DNA of 64,000 nt from Bdellovibrio bacteriovorus. Its GTDB lineage: Bacteria > Bdellovibrionota > Bdellovibrionia > Bdellovibrionales > Bdellovibrionaceae. Shown here piece after piece: positions 1 through 8,733 of the stretch. The translations under genes and the position numbers were made by a program. The notes under the pieces are model-generated. The model saw only the letters and a list, made by a program, of their open reading frames with translations, had not been told where the DNA came from and searched no databases. The stretch spans positions 124,001-188,000 of the forward strand of contig NZ_LUKE01000003.1 of NCBI RefSeq assembly GCF_001592735.1, read 5' to 3'. Each line of letters starts with the position of its first letter. Position 1 is the first letter of the stretch.

Positions 1-1
1 A

Positions 2-673
2 GAAAAAAGCAGTGCAATTTATATCTTGGATAATAATAAAGTGACGGTGAACTCTTCCCAAGGGGATGCGGTTTTAGTGAAAATGAACGACACGCACGCA
101 TTTATTGATCAGCAAAATAAAACCGTAAAATCTTTTTTTGCCGGTCAATGGTCAGACACGTTAGGTGTCTTGGCGCAAGATCTTCGCGAAGGAAAACTTG
201 ATGTGGGAGCAGACAAGATCATCGATATGTTTTATGGTGATGCGTATTCTTGTGTTTTAACCAATCGCAAGTTGATATGTAAGGCCAACACATCCGGCGC
301 TTATGCGAGCACGGAGATAAGAAATATGAATCCGGTAGGATTCATTTATGTTTCTTCAACGAAGTTAGTGCAATCAAAAACACCCTATGTAGTCGGCCAA
401 GACGGATATTTATACCGTATGCCTTTAGACTATGAAACTTTGAAGTCTCAGGGAGAATCCAGTTTCACCAAGACTAAGCAGAAATATCCTTATAAAAAAA
501 TTGTGACAGTGCCTGCCGTTCCGGGAGAATTCGTTTTAACCATAGAAGGCCAGGTCTTGCACACTCCAGGAGGCTCTAAAAACTTAAAACCGGTTAAAGA
601 GCTTGAAGGAAAGATTTTCCGTTCCATTGCTCCAGTGGATCTTTGGTCGGAAGAACTAAACGACTTCTTATGA
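2..673 (+). CDS. Hypothetical protein, 5' end outside window
   Basis: The reading frame is open back to the left edge (first whole codon at position 2), so this is the C-terminal part of a longer protein; the TTG at 26 is just the first start-like codon. About 223 residues are visible. They are beta-rich in appearance, with alternating hydrophobic and polar residues and phrases such as GQDGYLYRMP and VLTIEGQVLHTPGG, which resemble blades of a beta-propeller or a surface-associated protein. I do not recognise the family. The stop (TGA 671-673) overlaps the next start (ATG 670) as ATGA, so the two genes are translationally coupled and probably work together. Confidence 0.7.
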   Translation, partial: EKSSAIYILDNNKVTVNSSQGDAVLVKMNDTHAFIDQQNKTVKSFFAGQWSDTLGVLAQDLREGKLDVGADKIIDMFYGDAYSCVLTNRKLICKANTSGAYASTEIRNMNPVGFIYVSSTKLVQSKTPYVVGQDGYLYRMPLDYETLKSQGESSFTKTKQKYPYKKIVTVPAVPGEFVLTIEGQVLHTPGGSKNLKPVKELEGKIFRSIAPVDLWSEELNDFL

Positions 674-1554
674 AAATAAGCCGCCTTTTAGAATTACACC
701 AGCAACATCAATCTCAAGGGCTGTTTGGCAGCTTTGGGGATGGGTATTTGGTGGCTCACAATCGGGTGTTTCGCGGCGTACGCACGATGGCTTTAGCGGC
801 GGGGTATAAATTTAGTGATAGCCGGGACGAGGCTTATGATGCCTTCCCACTGTTGCAGTTGGATCGTATTTTAGAAAGCAAGACGTTGCCTTACGCCAAT
901 AACGTCGTTCCATTTGAAAGTCTCACATCCGCACAGCAGGAGCTGATTTCCTGGGATGATGTGGATGGAAATTTAAAAAGAAACTTTGTCTTTCATGAAG
1001 GCTCGCATGCTGTGTTTCGTTCCTTAAAGCCAGCTCACAGGTCTGAAGATGTTTCGGTGCAAGTGGTGTGGATGCTGCTTGAAGAATCTTTTGCGAATAC
1101 TATGGAGTTGCTAGCCGTGATTGATGCGGGGGATGCGGCTCACCGGATTTTCTTTGAGTTGAATTCTTATGTCTGTGAATTTGACCATCGCCATCATCTT
1201 TTGAAAGCTTTGACGGAATTTGGTGAAAAGGTTCTTGTTCCTTTTATGGTGCTTTCTTATCTGCATTCGAATTTTCTGCGGGAAAAAATCGAAGATAAAG
1301 ACTTTAATCAGATCTTTAAGATGCTTTCTTTAGAAAACTTATCAGATACACAGATAAAAACGCTTAGAGCCCTTTCAAAAGTGGTCTTTAATTTAAGTGA
1401 AAGGTTTCGCTATCAAACCACGGACTTTCATTTGCGCTTAGCGGGCGTTAAAAATCCTTATGAGCTGCTTTATAAAACAGACTTTTTAAAGATCTGTGCG
1501 CTCGAAGAAGAAATCTCAAAAGTTATTTCTAAAATTTCTTCTATGCGCTTTTAG
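670..1554 (+). CDS. Hypothetical protein with HExxH metallopeptidase-like motif
   Basis: A 294-residue protein with no signal peptide. The start at 670 is chosen because it forms an ATGA overlap with the upstream stop; a longer reading from 643 would sit fully inside the upstream gene. Residues 109-113 read HEGSH, an HExxH zinc-site pattern inside a hydrophobic stretch (FVFHEGSHAVF). A pair of glutamates follows about 25 residues later (LLEESFAN, residues 136-143), the spacing seen in gluzincin-type metalloproteases. A His-rich patch (FDHRHHLL) lies further on. A zinc peptidase or a non-peptidase metal protein would both fit. The family is not recognised; the enzymatic role is inferred only from the motif. 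Confidence 0.72.
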   Translation: MKISRLLELHQQHQSQGLFGSFGDGYLVAHNRVFRGVRTMALAAGYKFSDSRDEAYDAFPLLQLDRILESKTLPYANNVVPFESLTSAQQELISWDDVDGNLKRNFVFHEGSHAVFRSLKPAHRSEDVSVQVVWMLLEESFANTMELLAVIDAGDAAHRIFFELNSYVCEFDHRHHLLKALTEFGEKVLVPFMVLSYLHSNFLREKIEDKDFNQIFKMLSLENLSDTQIKTLRALSKVVFNLSERFRYQTTDFHLRLAGVKNPYELLYKTDFLKICALEEEISKVISKISSMRF

Positions 1555-1570
1555 ATCAGAATGTTCTTTT

Positions 1571-1906
1571 TTATTTACAAATGAGCCATTCAATATAATT
1601 CGCGTCCTTGTAAATATCTACCAAGTTACCCTGGTTGTCCAACTCTACGCTGTACAAATCCTTTGATGAACGAGTTAACTTTGCTGAAACGAATTTTTTG
1701 TTAACTAGGGTACAGAAGCCATTAGAATAACGAAGGGGAAGATAAGTGCCGCTGACGAATACTTTCGGCGTTTTGAAGTACACAGAGCCATCGAAATTAT
1801 TTGAAATTTGATCGTATGAAATTCCATCCGGAATCTGTTGACAGAACTCGGCAGCTGCTGCGGCGTTCGTGAATAAAAATGTTATGGCTAGTAACGCGAT
1901 TTTCAT
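1571..1906 (-). CDS. Small secreted hypothetical protein
   Basis: A 111-residue protein with a clear N-terminal signal peptide (MKIALLAITFLFTNAAAAA, cleavage near residue 19). The mature part is about 90 residues with three cysteines (FCQQ, GFCTL, LICK), which could allow a disulfide in the periplasm or outside the cell. An AGGAG-like Shine-Dalgarno sits just before the ATG. It lies downstream, on the same strand, of the secreted protein at 1934-2905 with 27 bases between them, so the two may be co-transcribed. No family recognised. Confidence 0.65.
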   Translation of the reverse strand: MKIALLAITFLFTNAAAAAEFCQQIPDGISYDQISNNFDGSVYFKTPKVFVSGTYLPLRYSNGFCTLVNKKFVSAKLTRSSKDLYSVELDNQGNLVDIYKDANYIEWLICK

Positions 1907-1933
1907 AAATTTCTCCTTAGCTGTTGTTTTAAA

Positions 1934-2905
1934 TTAGTGTAATTGACCACATGTAATTTCAGTAAAATCGGTGTCGGTAGGGGGCTCGTCCTTGGTGACC
2001 GCGAAGAATAATTTTACGTAGGTGTTGCCGGTAAAATCGCCGGTCTGGTATCGCCACCAAAGAGTACGACCTTCGGAGATTTTAGATTGAACGACACCGT
2101 AATCTTGGCCTGCACGGCTGGATGAGGTGGCGGGGTGGATGAATTCGGAAAAACGTAAGTTCGTAGTTATCGACATGCGAGAAAACCTGAGCTTTCCATC
2201 GAATGCATAAAATTGAAAAGTGGCTAAAGAATCTGTGTCGATTGAGCTGGGGGTAATATAGAATTCATATTTTCGGCTTTCAGTGTCTTTGCAGTAAAAA
2301 TATCTTTTTGCATCGAGGCCCTGTTTAATTGGAACTAGTTCTTCGGTTGAAAGTAAATAGGCCACAACTTTTCGAGTGTAAAAAGAGTCTTTTTCGCTCC
2401 AATAGCGCATAATTTTGTAAATATATTCATGAAGAGTCAGCGCTGCTCTATTTCGAACATCCATCTTTTGCCAGTAATCTCCATCTACGAGCAGGGTCCC
2501 GTCCTCAAGATAATTGGCCAGTTGTATTATTTCACAGTTTTCTGTAATGATAGGAATATCTCCGGAATCTTCAATTGGTTTTAAATGTACGCCTGATGGC
2601 AGAAACTGCATTTTCTCCCGTATTTTTTTTAAGTCGTCTTGCACGAATGTTGCCGAGATACTTTGAGTTTCGGCAACGCGCTGACCGAGAAGGTTTAATA
2701 TTTCTGAATAAGACAGGCCTTCGTAGGTGGCTGGGGTTAGGCCATGAATTATAGAGGCTTCGTAAAGGTCGAGTGAGTTCACCGAAAAAAGATTTCCAGT
2801 CGAATCGGAGCAAGCCACACCTTGTCCGCCGTTACCGACAACTTTGGCATTCGCAAAAGCAAACGAAGTTGTAATCGCTATTAAGAAAAATAAAACCGAT
2901 TTCAC
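1934..2905 (-). CDS. Secreted GNGG-motif protein paired with TIGR02147 regulator
   Basis: A 323-residue secreted protein: signal peptide at residues 1-20, then VVGNGGQGVACSD and a short LDLYEA stretch, a combination I associate with a family of exported proteins common in Bdellovibrio and of unknown function. The start is GTG at 2905, preceded by a G-rich Shine-Dalgarno (GGGGG) at good spacing. It overlaps the stop of the upstream regulator gene as GTGA, so expression is coupled to that regulator. The C-terminal half looks beta-rich and ends with a cysteine-containing segment (ITCGQLH). Function cannot be assigned; the coupling suggests the regulator controls this export product. Confidence 0.75.
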   Translation of the reverse strand: MKSVLFFLIAITTSFAFANAKVVGNGGQGVACSDSTGNLFSVNSLDLYEASIIHGLTPATYEGLSYSEILNLLGQRVAETQSISATFVQDDLKKIREKMQFLPSGVHLKPIEDSGDIPIITENCEIIQLANYLEDGTLLVDGDYWQKMDVRNRAALTLHEYIYKIMRYWSEKDSFYTRKVVAYLLSTEELVPIKQGLDAKRYFYCKDTESRKYEFYITPSSIDTDSLATFQFYAFDGKLRFSRMSITTNLRFSEFIHPATSSSRAGQDYGVVQSKISEGRTLWWRYQTGDFTGNTYVKLFFAVTKDEPPTDTDFTEITCGQLH

Positions 2906-3738
2906 AATTCCCCCTTTGGATTTATAACGGAAAATAACTGGGCGCTAAAGCACATGACGTCTTCACGAGTTTGATGACTCTCGTCTGCCAGCGAGACAAT
3001 TTTGGCGATGGCTTCATCTAAAATCTTTTTAGCTCTAGGTACGCGGTCCTTGGATAAAGATATAACCGCCGTCTTGACCGTTCTTTTTTCGATGTCGGCG
3101 GTATCCAATTTTTTAATGGCCAGGTTTAGAACGCTTCGATGAAATTTTCTTATAGCTTCGCTCGGTATTCCGTCAGTCGTGCTGAAAAGGGGAGATGCGT
3201 CGATCCATTTATTGGTGGATTCGTCGCAAGTAAGCAGGCCTGCAGTTTTAAGCCTTGATATGGAATCGGTAACGCTGGTTTCTGACGCGTCAATTTTTTT
3301 GGAAATCCAGGATGCTGCGGGCTTAAATTCGGGAAGATAAGTCAGTTCAAGAATGGCGAGATCTACCCAAGAAGTCAAAGCCCGCATCGCGGTATGATTA
3401 ATCAGGCGAAGGGAGTTTTCTTGTTTTCGCTCGCTTATACGTATTTTAGCTGCTCGCCGATCTGCAGGGCTCTTGGCATGATCTTGTGTAACGAGGTCGC
3501 AGAAGAGCTGTGATTGCCATTCCGGAAGCCGCAGAAGTTTAGCAAATTGAAGAGCTCTTCGAGGAGAGATTCCTTTTTTTCTGCTCAGGACTTCAGAAAG
3601 GGTGGAAGATGGCACACCCAAATCGCGGGCAAATGAGCGCATCGAATAGCTTGGATTGGCAACGCTTCGATCTTGATATATTTGCAGAAGGATGTCCCTG
3701 TATGTGGTTTGCATAAAACCGTTGTGCCCGGGGCTCAT
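2902..3738 (-). CDS. TIGR02147 family transcriptional regulator (DUF4423)
   Basis: A 278-residue protein of the TIGR02147/DUF4423 type. The N-terminal quarter holds an HTH (residues about 25-65, with RSFARDLGVPSSTLSEVLS) and the remainder is the alpha-helical DUF4423 region containing a second winged-helix-like part (SWISKKIDASETSVTDSISR). It is inferred to be a DNA-binding regulator. The ATG at 3738 and an internal ATG at 3714 (starting MQTTYRDIL) are both possible starts; neither has a strong Shine-Dalgarno. Its stop overlaps the start of the secreted GNGG protein (GTGA), so the two form an operon. Confidence 0.85.
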   Translation of the reverse strand: MSPGHNGFMQTTYRDILLQIYQDRSVANPSYSMRSFARDLGVPSSTLSEVLSRKKGISPRRALQFAKLLRLPEWQSQLFCDLVTQDHAKSPADRRAAKIRISERKQENSLRLINHTAMRALTSWVDLAILELTYLPEFKPAASWISKKIDASETSVTDSISRLKTAGLLTCDESTNKWIDASPLFSTTDGIPSEAIRKFHRSVLNLAIKKLDTADIEKRTVKTAVISLSKDRVPRAKKILDEAIAKIVSLADESHQTREDVMCFSAQLFSVINPKGEL

Positions 3739-3844
3739 GCTAAAAGCAATATTTCAGCGAAAATAGTGCTCGCTAAGGTTCGCTCTCCTGCCAGGATCAA
3801 CGGGTGACGCAAGGCGGAACCGCATCGGTGGTGAATCTCAAGCC

Positions 3845-4732
3845 TTAAGATTTAAAATTGTCCGACAAAGCGATTTCACGCGTCAGCCCACGGAAGGCAC
3901 CAAAATAAACAGTTTCTTCCAGCCATTTGATTTCGTCTTGCAAGGTTTCTTTGTTGATCACCTTGTTCCAAAACTTATTAGTGTTATCCCAGCTGTAACC
4001 CCGGCCCTTTAATTGGTCTTTAGTTTCAAAAGGGGCGGAGGTCGCAATCACGTGGGTTTGGCTTTTCTTGGCATTATTTAAAAGTTCATGCAGATAACTT
4101 TTATCGTCGTCTGCTTGAGGCAGACTTAAAAGATAAAGAAGCGCGTCCACATCGTTGATCGCACGGTGAGAATCTGTAAAAAAACCGTGATAGACATTTA
4201 AAAGCTCTAACTTGGAGCTGGTAAAACCTTGCGCACGCCAGTCGATTTGTTTGATTGAACATCCCCAGATTTTCTCTCTGGAAACCGCAGATTTTTTATC
4301 AATAAAGGGACGATCAAAGCGGGCATTGTGGGCGATGATAATACTGGCTTCTTCTAAAAGCGCATCTACGACCGGCCATTCGATATTTTTACCTGCGACC
4401 ATGTCATCTGTAATGCCCGTGAGCTCGGTGATTTCAGCTGGAATGGGGCGCCCGGGATCTTGAAATGAACTGTAAGCTTTGCTTAAAGCTAAGATTTCGC
4501 CAGTTTGGCGATTGAATAAAAACTGTCGGAGACCGATTTCAATAATGGCGTCTTCAACGTGATTAAGTCCCGTGGTTTCAGTATCTAGCACCACGCCTGT
4601 GCGCACGATATCGGCATTCAGTTCAAGCCAAGAAGGGGTGGCGTAAAAGGGAGTTTGCACTGGGCAACCTTCTAAACGGTGAAGGGTGACGGTGGCCCCA
4701 TCTTCAGATTTTCCTAGCCAACGAAATGCCAT
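3845..4732 (-). CDS. DEDDh 3'-5' exonuclease (DnaQ/epsilon-like)
   Basis: A 295-residue DnaQ-type exonuclease. Exo I is VLDTETTGL with D50 and E52; Exo II lies around IIIAHNARFDRPFID; Exo III is SHRAINDVDALLYLL, giving the DEDDh set. The C-terminal tail contains LKGRGYSWDNTNKFW, a short domain seen in stand-alone exonucleases of this group in which RGYxW precedes an aromatic residue. It removes nucleotides from 3' DNA (or RNA) ends, in repair or proofreading. It does not look like the main polymerase III subunit, because N-terminal residues 1-45 precede the nuclease fold and no polymerase gene is nearby. The next gene downstream on the minus strand is the regulator at 3738. Confidence 0.88.
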   Translation of the reverse strand: MAFRWLGKSEDGATVTLHRLEGCPVQTPFYATPSWLELNADIVRTGVVLDTETTGLNHVEDAIIEIGLRQFLFNRQTGEILALSKAYSSFQDPGRPIPAEITELTGITDDMVAGKNIEWPVVDALLEEASIIIAHNARFDRPFIDKKSAVSREKIWGCSIKQIDWRAQGFTSSKLELLNVYHGFFTDSHRAINDVDALLYLLSLPQADDDKSYLHELLNNAKKSQTHVIATSAPFETKDQLKGRGYSWDNTNKFWNKVINKETLQDEIKWLEETVYFGAFRGLTREIALSDNFKS

Positions 4733-4743
4733 AGAAGGACTTC

Positions 4744-5382
4744 CTATTCTGAAATTGAAAAACGAATGTGATACTGCACGCGCTCATCCGGACGCGACAT
4801 GCGCTTGTAAGCCAAGATCCCAGGATAGTCGGGCAGATTGAAATACCAGCTGCTCATATCCAAACGGCCTTTGCGCTGCTGAAAAATCTCTTGCAAGCCT
4901 AAGTCCGTGTCCATGTTTTGAAAGAAAGTATTTTTATAAGCACTTTTCACCCGATGGGGATTGCAGTTGAATTTTTCTTCAAAAGGAATTGGCGAAGTTA
5001 AACCCTCCACCAATTCCCATTTTCCATCACGCCAGTAATAAAGTTCAAAAGAGTATGGCTTGTGGAGGGCCGGATTTTTATAAGCATTGAGACATTTTTG
5101 TGGATTTACTTCTAAGCGGTGGTGAACTTTAAAATCACTTTCGCCGGCAAGCTTCGTCGACATCTCTAACACGACTTTATCTTGCAAGGCGCTTAAAACC
5201 GTATACCGCTCAGTCGAATACAATGAGCCATCTTGATAGTATTTCCAATGCCATCTTTGGCCGGGTTTGAAAAAATCTGTGGTGATGGTCATTAAAGCCG
5301 GACCGGGCAAAACCTCTGCCTGGGAAAGATTTCCTAGCAGAGAGGTTGCGAATACAAAAATGAAGGAGACAAAAAAATTCAT
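4744..5382 (-). CDS. Secreted hypothetical protein
   Basis: A 212-residue protein with a signal peptide (MNFFVSFIFVFATSLLGNLSQA, cleavage near 22). The mature part is beta-rich with many aromatic residues (RWHWKYYQDGSLYSTERY, SFELYYWRDGKWELVEG), like a periplasmic or outer-membrane-associated beta-sandwich. Two cysteines in the mature part could form a disulfide. It lies 10 bases downstream of the M48 protease gene on the same strand and 11 bases upstream of the exonuclease gene, so it sits in a three-gene run. No family recognised. Confidence 0.72.
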   Translation of the reverse strand: MNFFVSFIFVFATSLLGNLSQAEVLPGPALMTITTDFFKPGQRWHWKYYQDGSLYSTERYTVLSALQDKVVLEMSTKLAGESDFKVHHRLEVNPQKCLNAYKNPALHKPYSFELYYWRDGKWELVEGLTSPIPFEEKFNCNPHRVKSAYKNTFFQNMDTDLGLQEIFQQRKGRLDMSSWYFNLPDYPGILAYKRMSRPDERVQYHIRFSISE

Positions 5383-5392
5383 TTTAAAATCA

Positions 5393-6193
5393 CTATTTTA
5401 TCGGAGCGCCGATACCATATTTTTGCGGAGCTTGCGCGTAAGCTTGTTCAGCTTGGGGCAACCATGAACTTAAATTTCCTTGGCGAGTTTGATCCGAAGG
5501 ATGCGTGGACATGAACTCCGGAGGGGCCGCCCCTTTTTGCGCGGCATTCATACGCTGCCACAGCTTTAAGGACTCGGCCGGATCATAACCTGCACGTGCC
5601 ATTAACATCTGACCTTCTTTGTCCGCGGAAGTTTCATCTCCGCGAGAAAATTTCCGGTCTAAGAATGTCAAAGCGAACCCCGCGGCCACGCCACCCAATT
5701 GGCTGAGCTGACGACATTGTTCTGTTTTACACAGAACCTGACCGCCCACGATGGTCGCAATACCGATAGCAAGCCCGGCGTAATTAGATTGTTTGGCCCG
5801 CGCATATCCGGCCATACCGTGACGAAGTGTTGCATGCGCCACCTCATGGCCCATCACCGCAGCCAAGGCCCCTTCCGTTTTAAGGACGGGCATGATGCCC
5901 GTGTACACTGCCATCTTTCCGCCCGGCATACACCAAGCATTCACTTCAGGACTATCAATTAAAACCACTTCCCATTGAAAATTTTCACCCGAGGACTGCG
6001 CGATTCTTTGCGCCACTCGCTGAACCATCGCGTTCCATTCCGCATTGTTCGACATTTTGGATTTTGCTTTAATTTCGGCATAAGCTTTCGCGGCTTCGGC
6101 ATTAATGTCAGACTCGCTCACACCTCCGCCCAGGGAAGAACAGCTTAATTGGAAGGCACAAATAAGAGCTAGAACGTATTTCGTCATTTTCAT
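5393..6193 (-). CDS. M48 family zinc metalloprotease lipoprotein
   Basis: I place the start at the ATG at 6193 (or 6187), because the earlier residues lack any signal sequence while this start gives MKMTKYVLALICAFQLSC, a lipoprotein signal with lipobox ending at C18. The mature protein has the M48 motif HEVAH (about residues 116-120), flanked by MGHEVAHATLRHG, and the third zinc ligand region (SRGDETSADKEGQ). It is expected to be an outer-membrane-anchored periplasmic protease of the LoiP/BepA type, which degrade or help assemble outer-membrane proteins. About 266 residues, a usual length for the single-domain members without TPR repeats. Confidence 0.88.
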   Translation of the reverse strand: MKMTKYVLALICAFQLSCSSLGGGVSESDINAEAAKAYAEIKAKSKMSNNAEWNAMVQRVAQRIAQSSGENFQWEVVLIDSPEVNAWCMPGGKMAVYTGIMPVLKTEGALAAVMGHEVAHATLRHGMAGYARAKQSNYAGLAIGIATIVGGQVLCKTEQCRQLSQLGGVAAGFALTFLDRKFSRGDETSADKEGQMLMARAGYDPAESLKLWQRMNAAQKGAAPPEFMSTHPSDQTRQGNLSSWLPQAEQAYAQAPQKYGIGAPIK

Positions 6194-6350
6194 GGCTGAG
6201 AGAATATTCTGTTTTGCCCAGAAATCAATCTTTCGGAGCGAGGCACGCCGCTTATGACTATCAGCAGATAAGCATTCTGTAACTGGGCGCGAAACGAAAT
6301 TTGACCGCATAATAGGCAGGTCTGATTTTAAAGCCACCAGGAGGCATTAT

Positions 6351-7232
6351 ATGCAAAAACAGAACGTTCAGCAGGAGCCAAAACCACCCTTTCCACGCCA
6401 AAAATTGAAAGCTCCGGGCTTAGAAGCCCAGATGAAAGAAAAGCCTCGTTACAAGGCTCCGCAATATCGCGCCGCAAACAAGTTAGAAAACAAATGCGCG
6501 CTGATCACGGGCGGGGATTCGGGTATTGGTCGAGCGGTCGCCTATCTGTACGCCCGTGAAGGGGCCGATGTCGCAATCACCTATTTGCCAGTCGAAAAAA
6601 AAGATGCGCAAAAAATAAAATCTGAAATTGAGGCCTTGGGACAGAAATGTATTTTGTTAGAGGGTGATTTGACGAATGAAAAATTCTGCCAAAAAGCGGT
6701 GAAAGAGACGGTAAAAAAGCTGGGAAAAATTGATATCCTCGTAAGCAACGCCGCTCATCAAATGCGCAAAGATGATATTTCAGAAATCACCACGAAAGAA
6801 TTTGATCGCACCTTTAAAACCAATGTTTATGCTTATTTTCATTTGGCCAAAGCCGCTGTTCCTTACATGAAACCAGGATCCGCCATTATCGCGACAAGTT
6901 CCGAAACATCCACGCGCGCTCCAGATCAACTTTTGGATTACTCTTCAACCAAAGGAGCGATTAACACTTTTACCAAATCATTGGCAAAGATGTTAGCTCC
7001 TAAGGGCATTCGCGTGAATGCCGTGGCTCCGGGCCCGGTATGGACCCCGCTCAATCCGGCAGATGCCGGGGCGAGTATGGAAAAAATCCGCAACTTTGGA
7101 AAGAAAACACCGATGGAACGTCCAGGTCAGCCCGAAGAAATGGCGCCGGCCTATGTGTTTCTCGCCTCGGAAGCAGATTCCAGTTTCATATCGGGAATTG
7201 TTTTGCCGATCATGGGGGGTGAGTCCATCTAA
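6351..7232 (+). CDS. SDR family oxidoreductase (YghA/YdaD-like)
   Basis: A 293-residue short-chain dehydrogenase. The first 40 residues are a polar, Pro/Lys-rich extension typical of the YghA/general stress protein 39 group. The NAD(P) site is TGGDSGIGRA (near residue 55), NAAH follows, and the catalytic pair is YSSTK. The C-terminal part has MERPGQPEEMAPAYVFLAS. A strong Shine-Dalgarno (AGGAGG) stands before the ATG at 6351. Substrate unknown; family members are stress-induced NADP-dependent aldehyde or keto reductases. It is divergent from the M48 gene. Confidence 0.9.
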   Translation: MQKQNVQQEPKPPFPRQKLKAPGLEAQMKEKPRYKAPQYRAANKLENKCALITGGDSGIGRAVAYLYAREGADVAITYLPVEKKDAQKIKSEIEALGQKCILLEGDLTNEKFCQKAVKETVKKLGKIDILVSNAAHQMRKDDISEITTKEFDRTFKTNVYAYFHLAKAAVPYMKPGSAIIATSSETSTRAPDQLLDYSSTKGAINTFTKSLAKMLAPKGIRVNAVAPGPVWTPLNPADAGASMEKIRNFGKKTPMERPGQPEEMAPAYVFLASEADSSFISGIVLPIMGGESI

Positions 7233-7324
7233 AGTCGAGGTCCTGGTGCCTAAAATTCCTTAAGAAACTTGCGGTAATTTCCGAAATACAGAACAGGACT
7301 CAAGCGGTTCAATTTCGGAGAGTA

Positions 7325-8260
7325 TTGTTGAAGGATCATCGCGATTTTGCAGATTTTTATGAAGCGTCGTTGCAGTTTTTTTATGAAGCTGGAATGGCGA
7401 TTCGTTTAAGCGCGGGCAAACAAACATTTCGCCTTTTATGTATGGTGGTGATTGTTATTGCGACGGCCTGTCTGTGGGGGCGTGCGCCGAAGGTTCTACT
7501 TATTCCCGCGGCCGCTGCCGGTCTTTATTGGCTGGCCACCAGTCACAGCTTTAAAAATGAAAAATACCGGGTGTCCCTGGCAAAGGTTCACCAAGAAGCT
7601 TTAAATGAGCTTGTATGGATTCATGATCGAGCTTGGCGCTACACATTGCGCGCACCCAAGGTCAGACGTGAAATCCGTGAGAGTGGTCTTTTTAATCACA
7701 ACGTCGATTTTATCCACGAAAAAGGCTGTATCTCAGGGCCGGTCGGAATGTGTTTAATGGCAGCGGTCAAAGTGGATATGGGAAATATCCTAGAGGTCAC
7801 GCAAAGAATCGGGCGACTTTCAATGACTAAACGTCATCATCGCCCGACATTTTCTGGTTTTTTTATCGCGATGGATTTTCCGCGGTCTTTCACCGGGACA
7901 GTGATCTTGCGTCGCGGGGCTCAAAGCAATCTTTCTATGAATCATGAAGCTTTTGACAATATTTTCCAAGTGCAAACGCGGGATCATGATTTGGCGCGCG
8001 AGGTGTTAACTCCGTTTATGCTGGATCAATTGGTGAATCTTGACTCTCGTCTTTCTCAATTTCCATTCACGGTGACATTTAAAGATTCTTGCGTGTACGT
8101 GTCCCTTCCTTGGGAAAAGGAACTTTTTGCCCCGGCGTTTGATGACAACGCTCGTTTTCAAGCCGCCTATGATGACTCTTTGGCGATTGAAGTTATCTCT
8201 GTGATTTCTAAAGAACTTCTCGCCGAACAATTCATGGATAGAAAAAGAAAGACATCATGA
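7325..8260 (+). CDS. DUF3137 domain membrane protein
   Basis: A 311-residue protein starting at TTG 7325 (a second TTG follows at 7328), with GGAG a few bases upstream. Two adjacent hydrophobic segments near residues 35-75 anchor it in the inner membrane. The rest matches the pattern of DUF3137: FSGFFIAMDFPRSFTGTVIL, then EAFDNIFQVQTRDHDLAREVLTPFML. The biochemical role of this family is unknown. The stop overlaps the next start as ATGA, so it is expressed with the small membrane protein at 8257-8730. Confidence 0.75.
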   Translation: MLKDHRDFADFYEASLQFFYEAGMAIRLSAGKQTFRLLCMVVIVIATACLWGRAPKVLLIPAAAAGLYWLATSHSFKNEKYRVSLAKVHQEALNELVWIHDRAWRYTLRAPKVRREIRESGLFNHNVDFIHEKGCISGPVGMCLMAAVKVDMGNILEVTQRIGRLSMTKRHHRPTFSGFFIAMDFPRSFTGTVILRRGAQSNLSMNHEAFDNIFQVQTRDHDLAREVLTPFMLDQLVNLDSRLSQFPFTVTFKDSCVYVSLPWEKELFAPAFDDNARFQAAYDDSLAIEVISVISKELLAEQFMDRKRKTS

Positions 8261-8730
8261 AAACAAGCATGATCATTCCGACCGTCGCGATTATTTCATT
8301 TGTGCTGTTTGCATTGCGATCACGTTATTCGCGGGCCGTGAACCTTTTGATGGCGGCCGCTGAAGGTTTTTCGAAAGCCAGCGTGGTGACCGCCGGTTTG
8401 GTATTCGTCATGCACTTTGCTCAAAAAGAAGCAAAATCGGGTTTGCCATTAGTGATGAAGGCTTCAGCCGTGGCCTTTATGATTGTCTTTGTGGGGGTTG
8501 TTTTAAAGACGATCTTTAATCATCTGGGCGAGATTAAAAGCACGCTAGATTCAAAAGAAAAAATTGAATTAACCCAAGTGGCTCGAAAAATTTTAAACGA
8601 CGACAGCGATTACTTTCAAGCTATCGTCGTTCCGCCAAAGGCCGCTAGATGGCGCGATTACGCGCGCTCTTCGCAACTTTTCCCGCGAACGAAGCCTCGC
8701 CACATTCGCGTTCCATCGGCCTGGAAATAA
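8257..8730 (+). CDS. Hypothetical membrane protein
   Basis: A 157-residue protein translationally coupled to the DUF3137 gene (ATGA overlap at 8257-8260). It has an N-terminal hydrophobic segment (MIIPTVAIISFVLFAL), a second one near residues 45-55, and a third near 68-88 (ASAVAFMIVFVGVVLKTIF), followed by a polar, Arg-rich cytoplasmic tail. No family recognised. Its overlap suggests a partner of the DUF3137 protein. It converges on the siderophore receptor gene with only three bases between. Confidence 0.68.
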   Translation: MKTSMIIPTVAIISFVLFALRSRYSRAVNLLMAAAEGFSKASVVTAGLVFVMHFAQKEAKSGLPLVMKASAVAFMIVFVGVVLKTIFNHLGEIKSTLDSKEKIELTQVARKILNDDSDYFQAIVVPPKAARWRDYARSSQLFPRTKPRHIRVPSAWK

Positions 8731-8733
8731 CCA

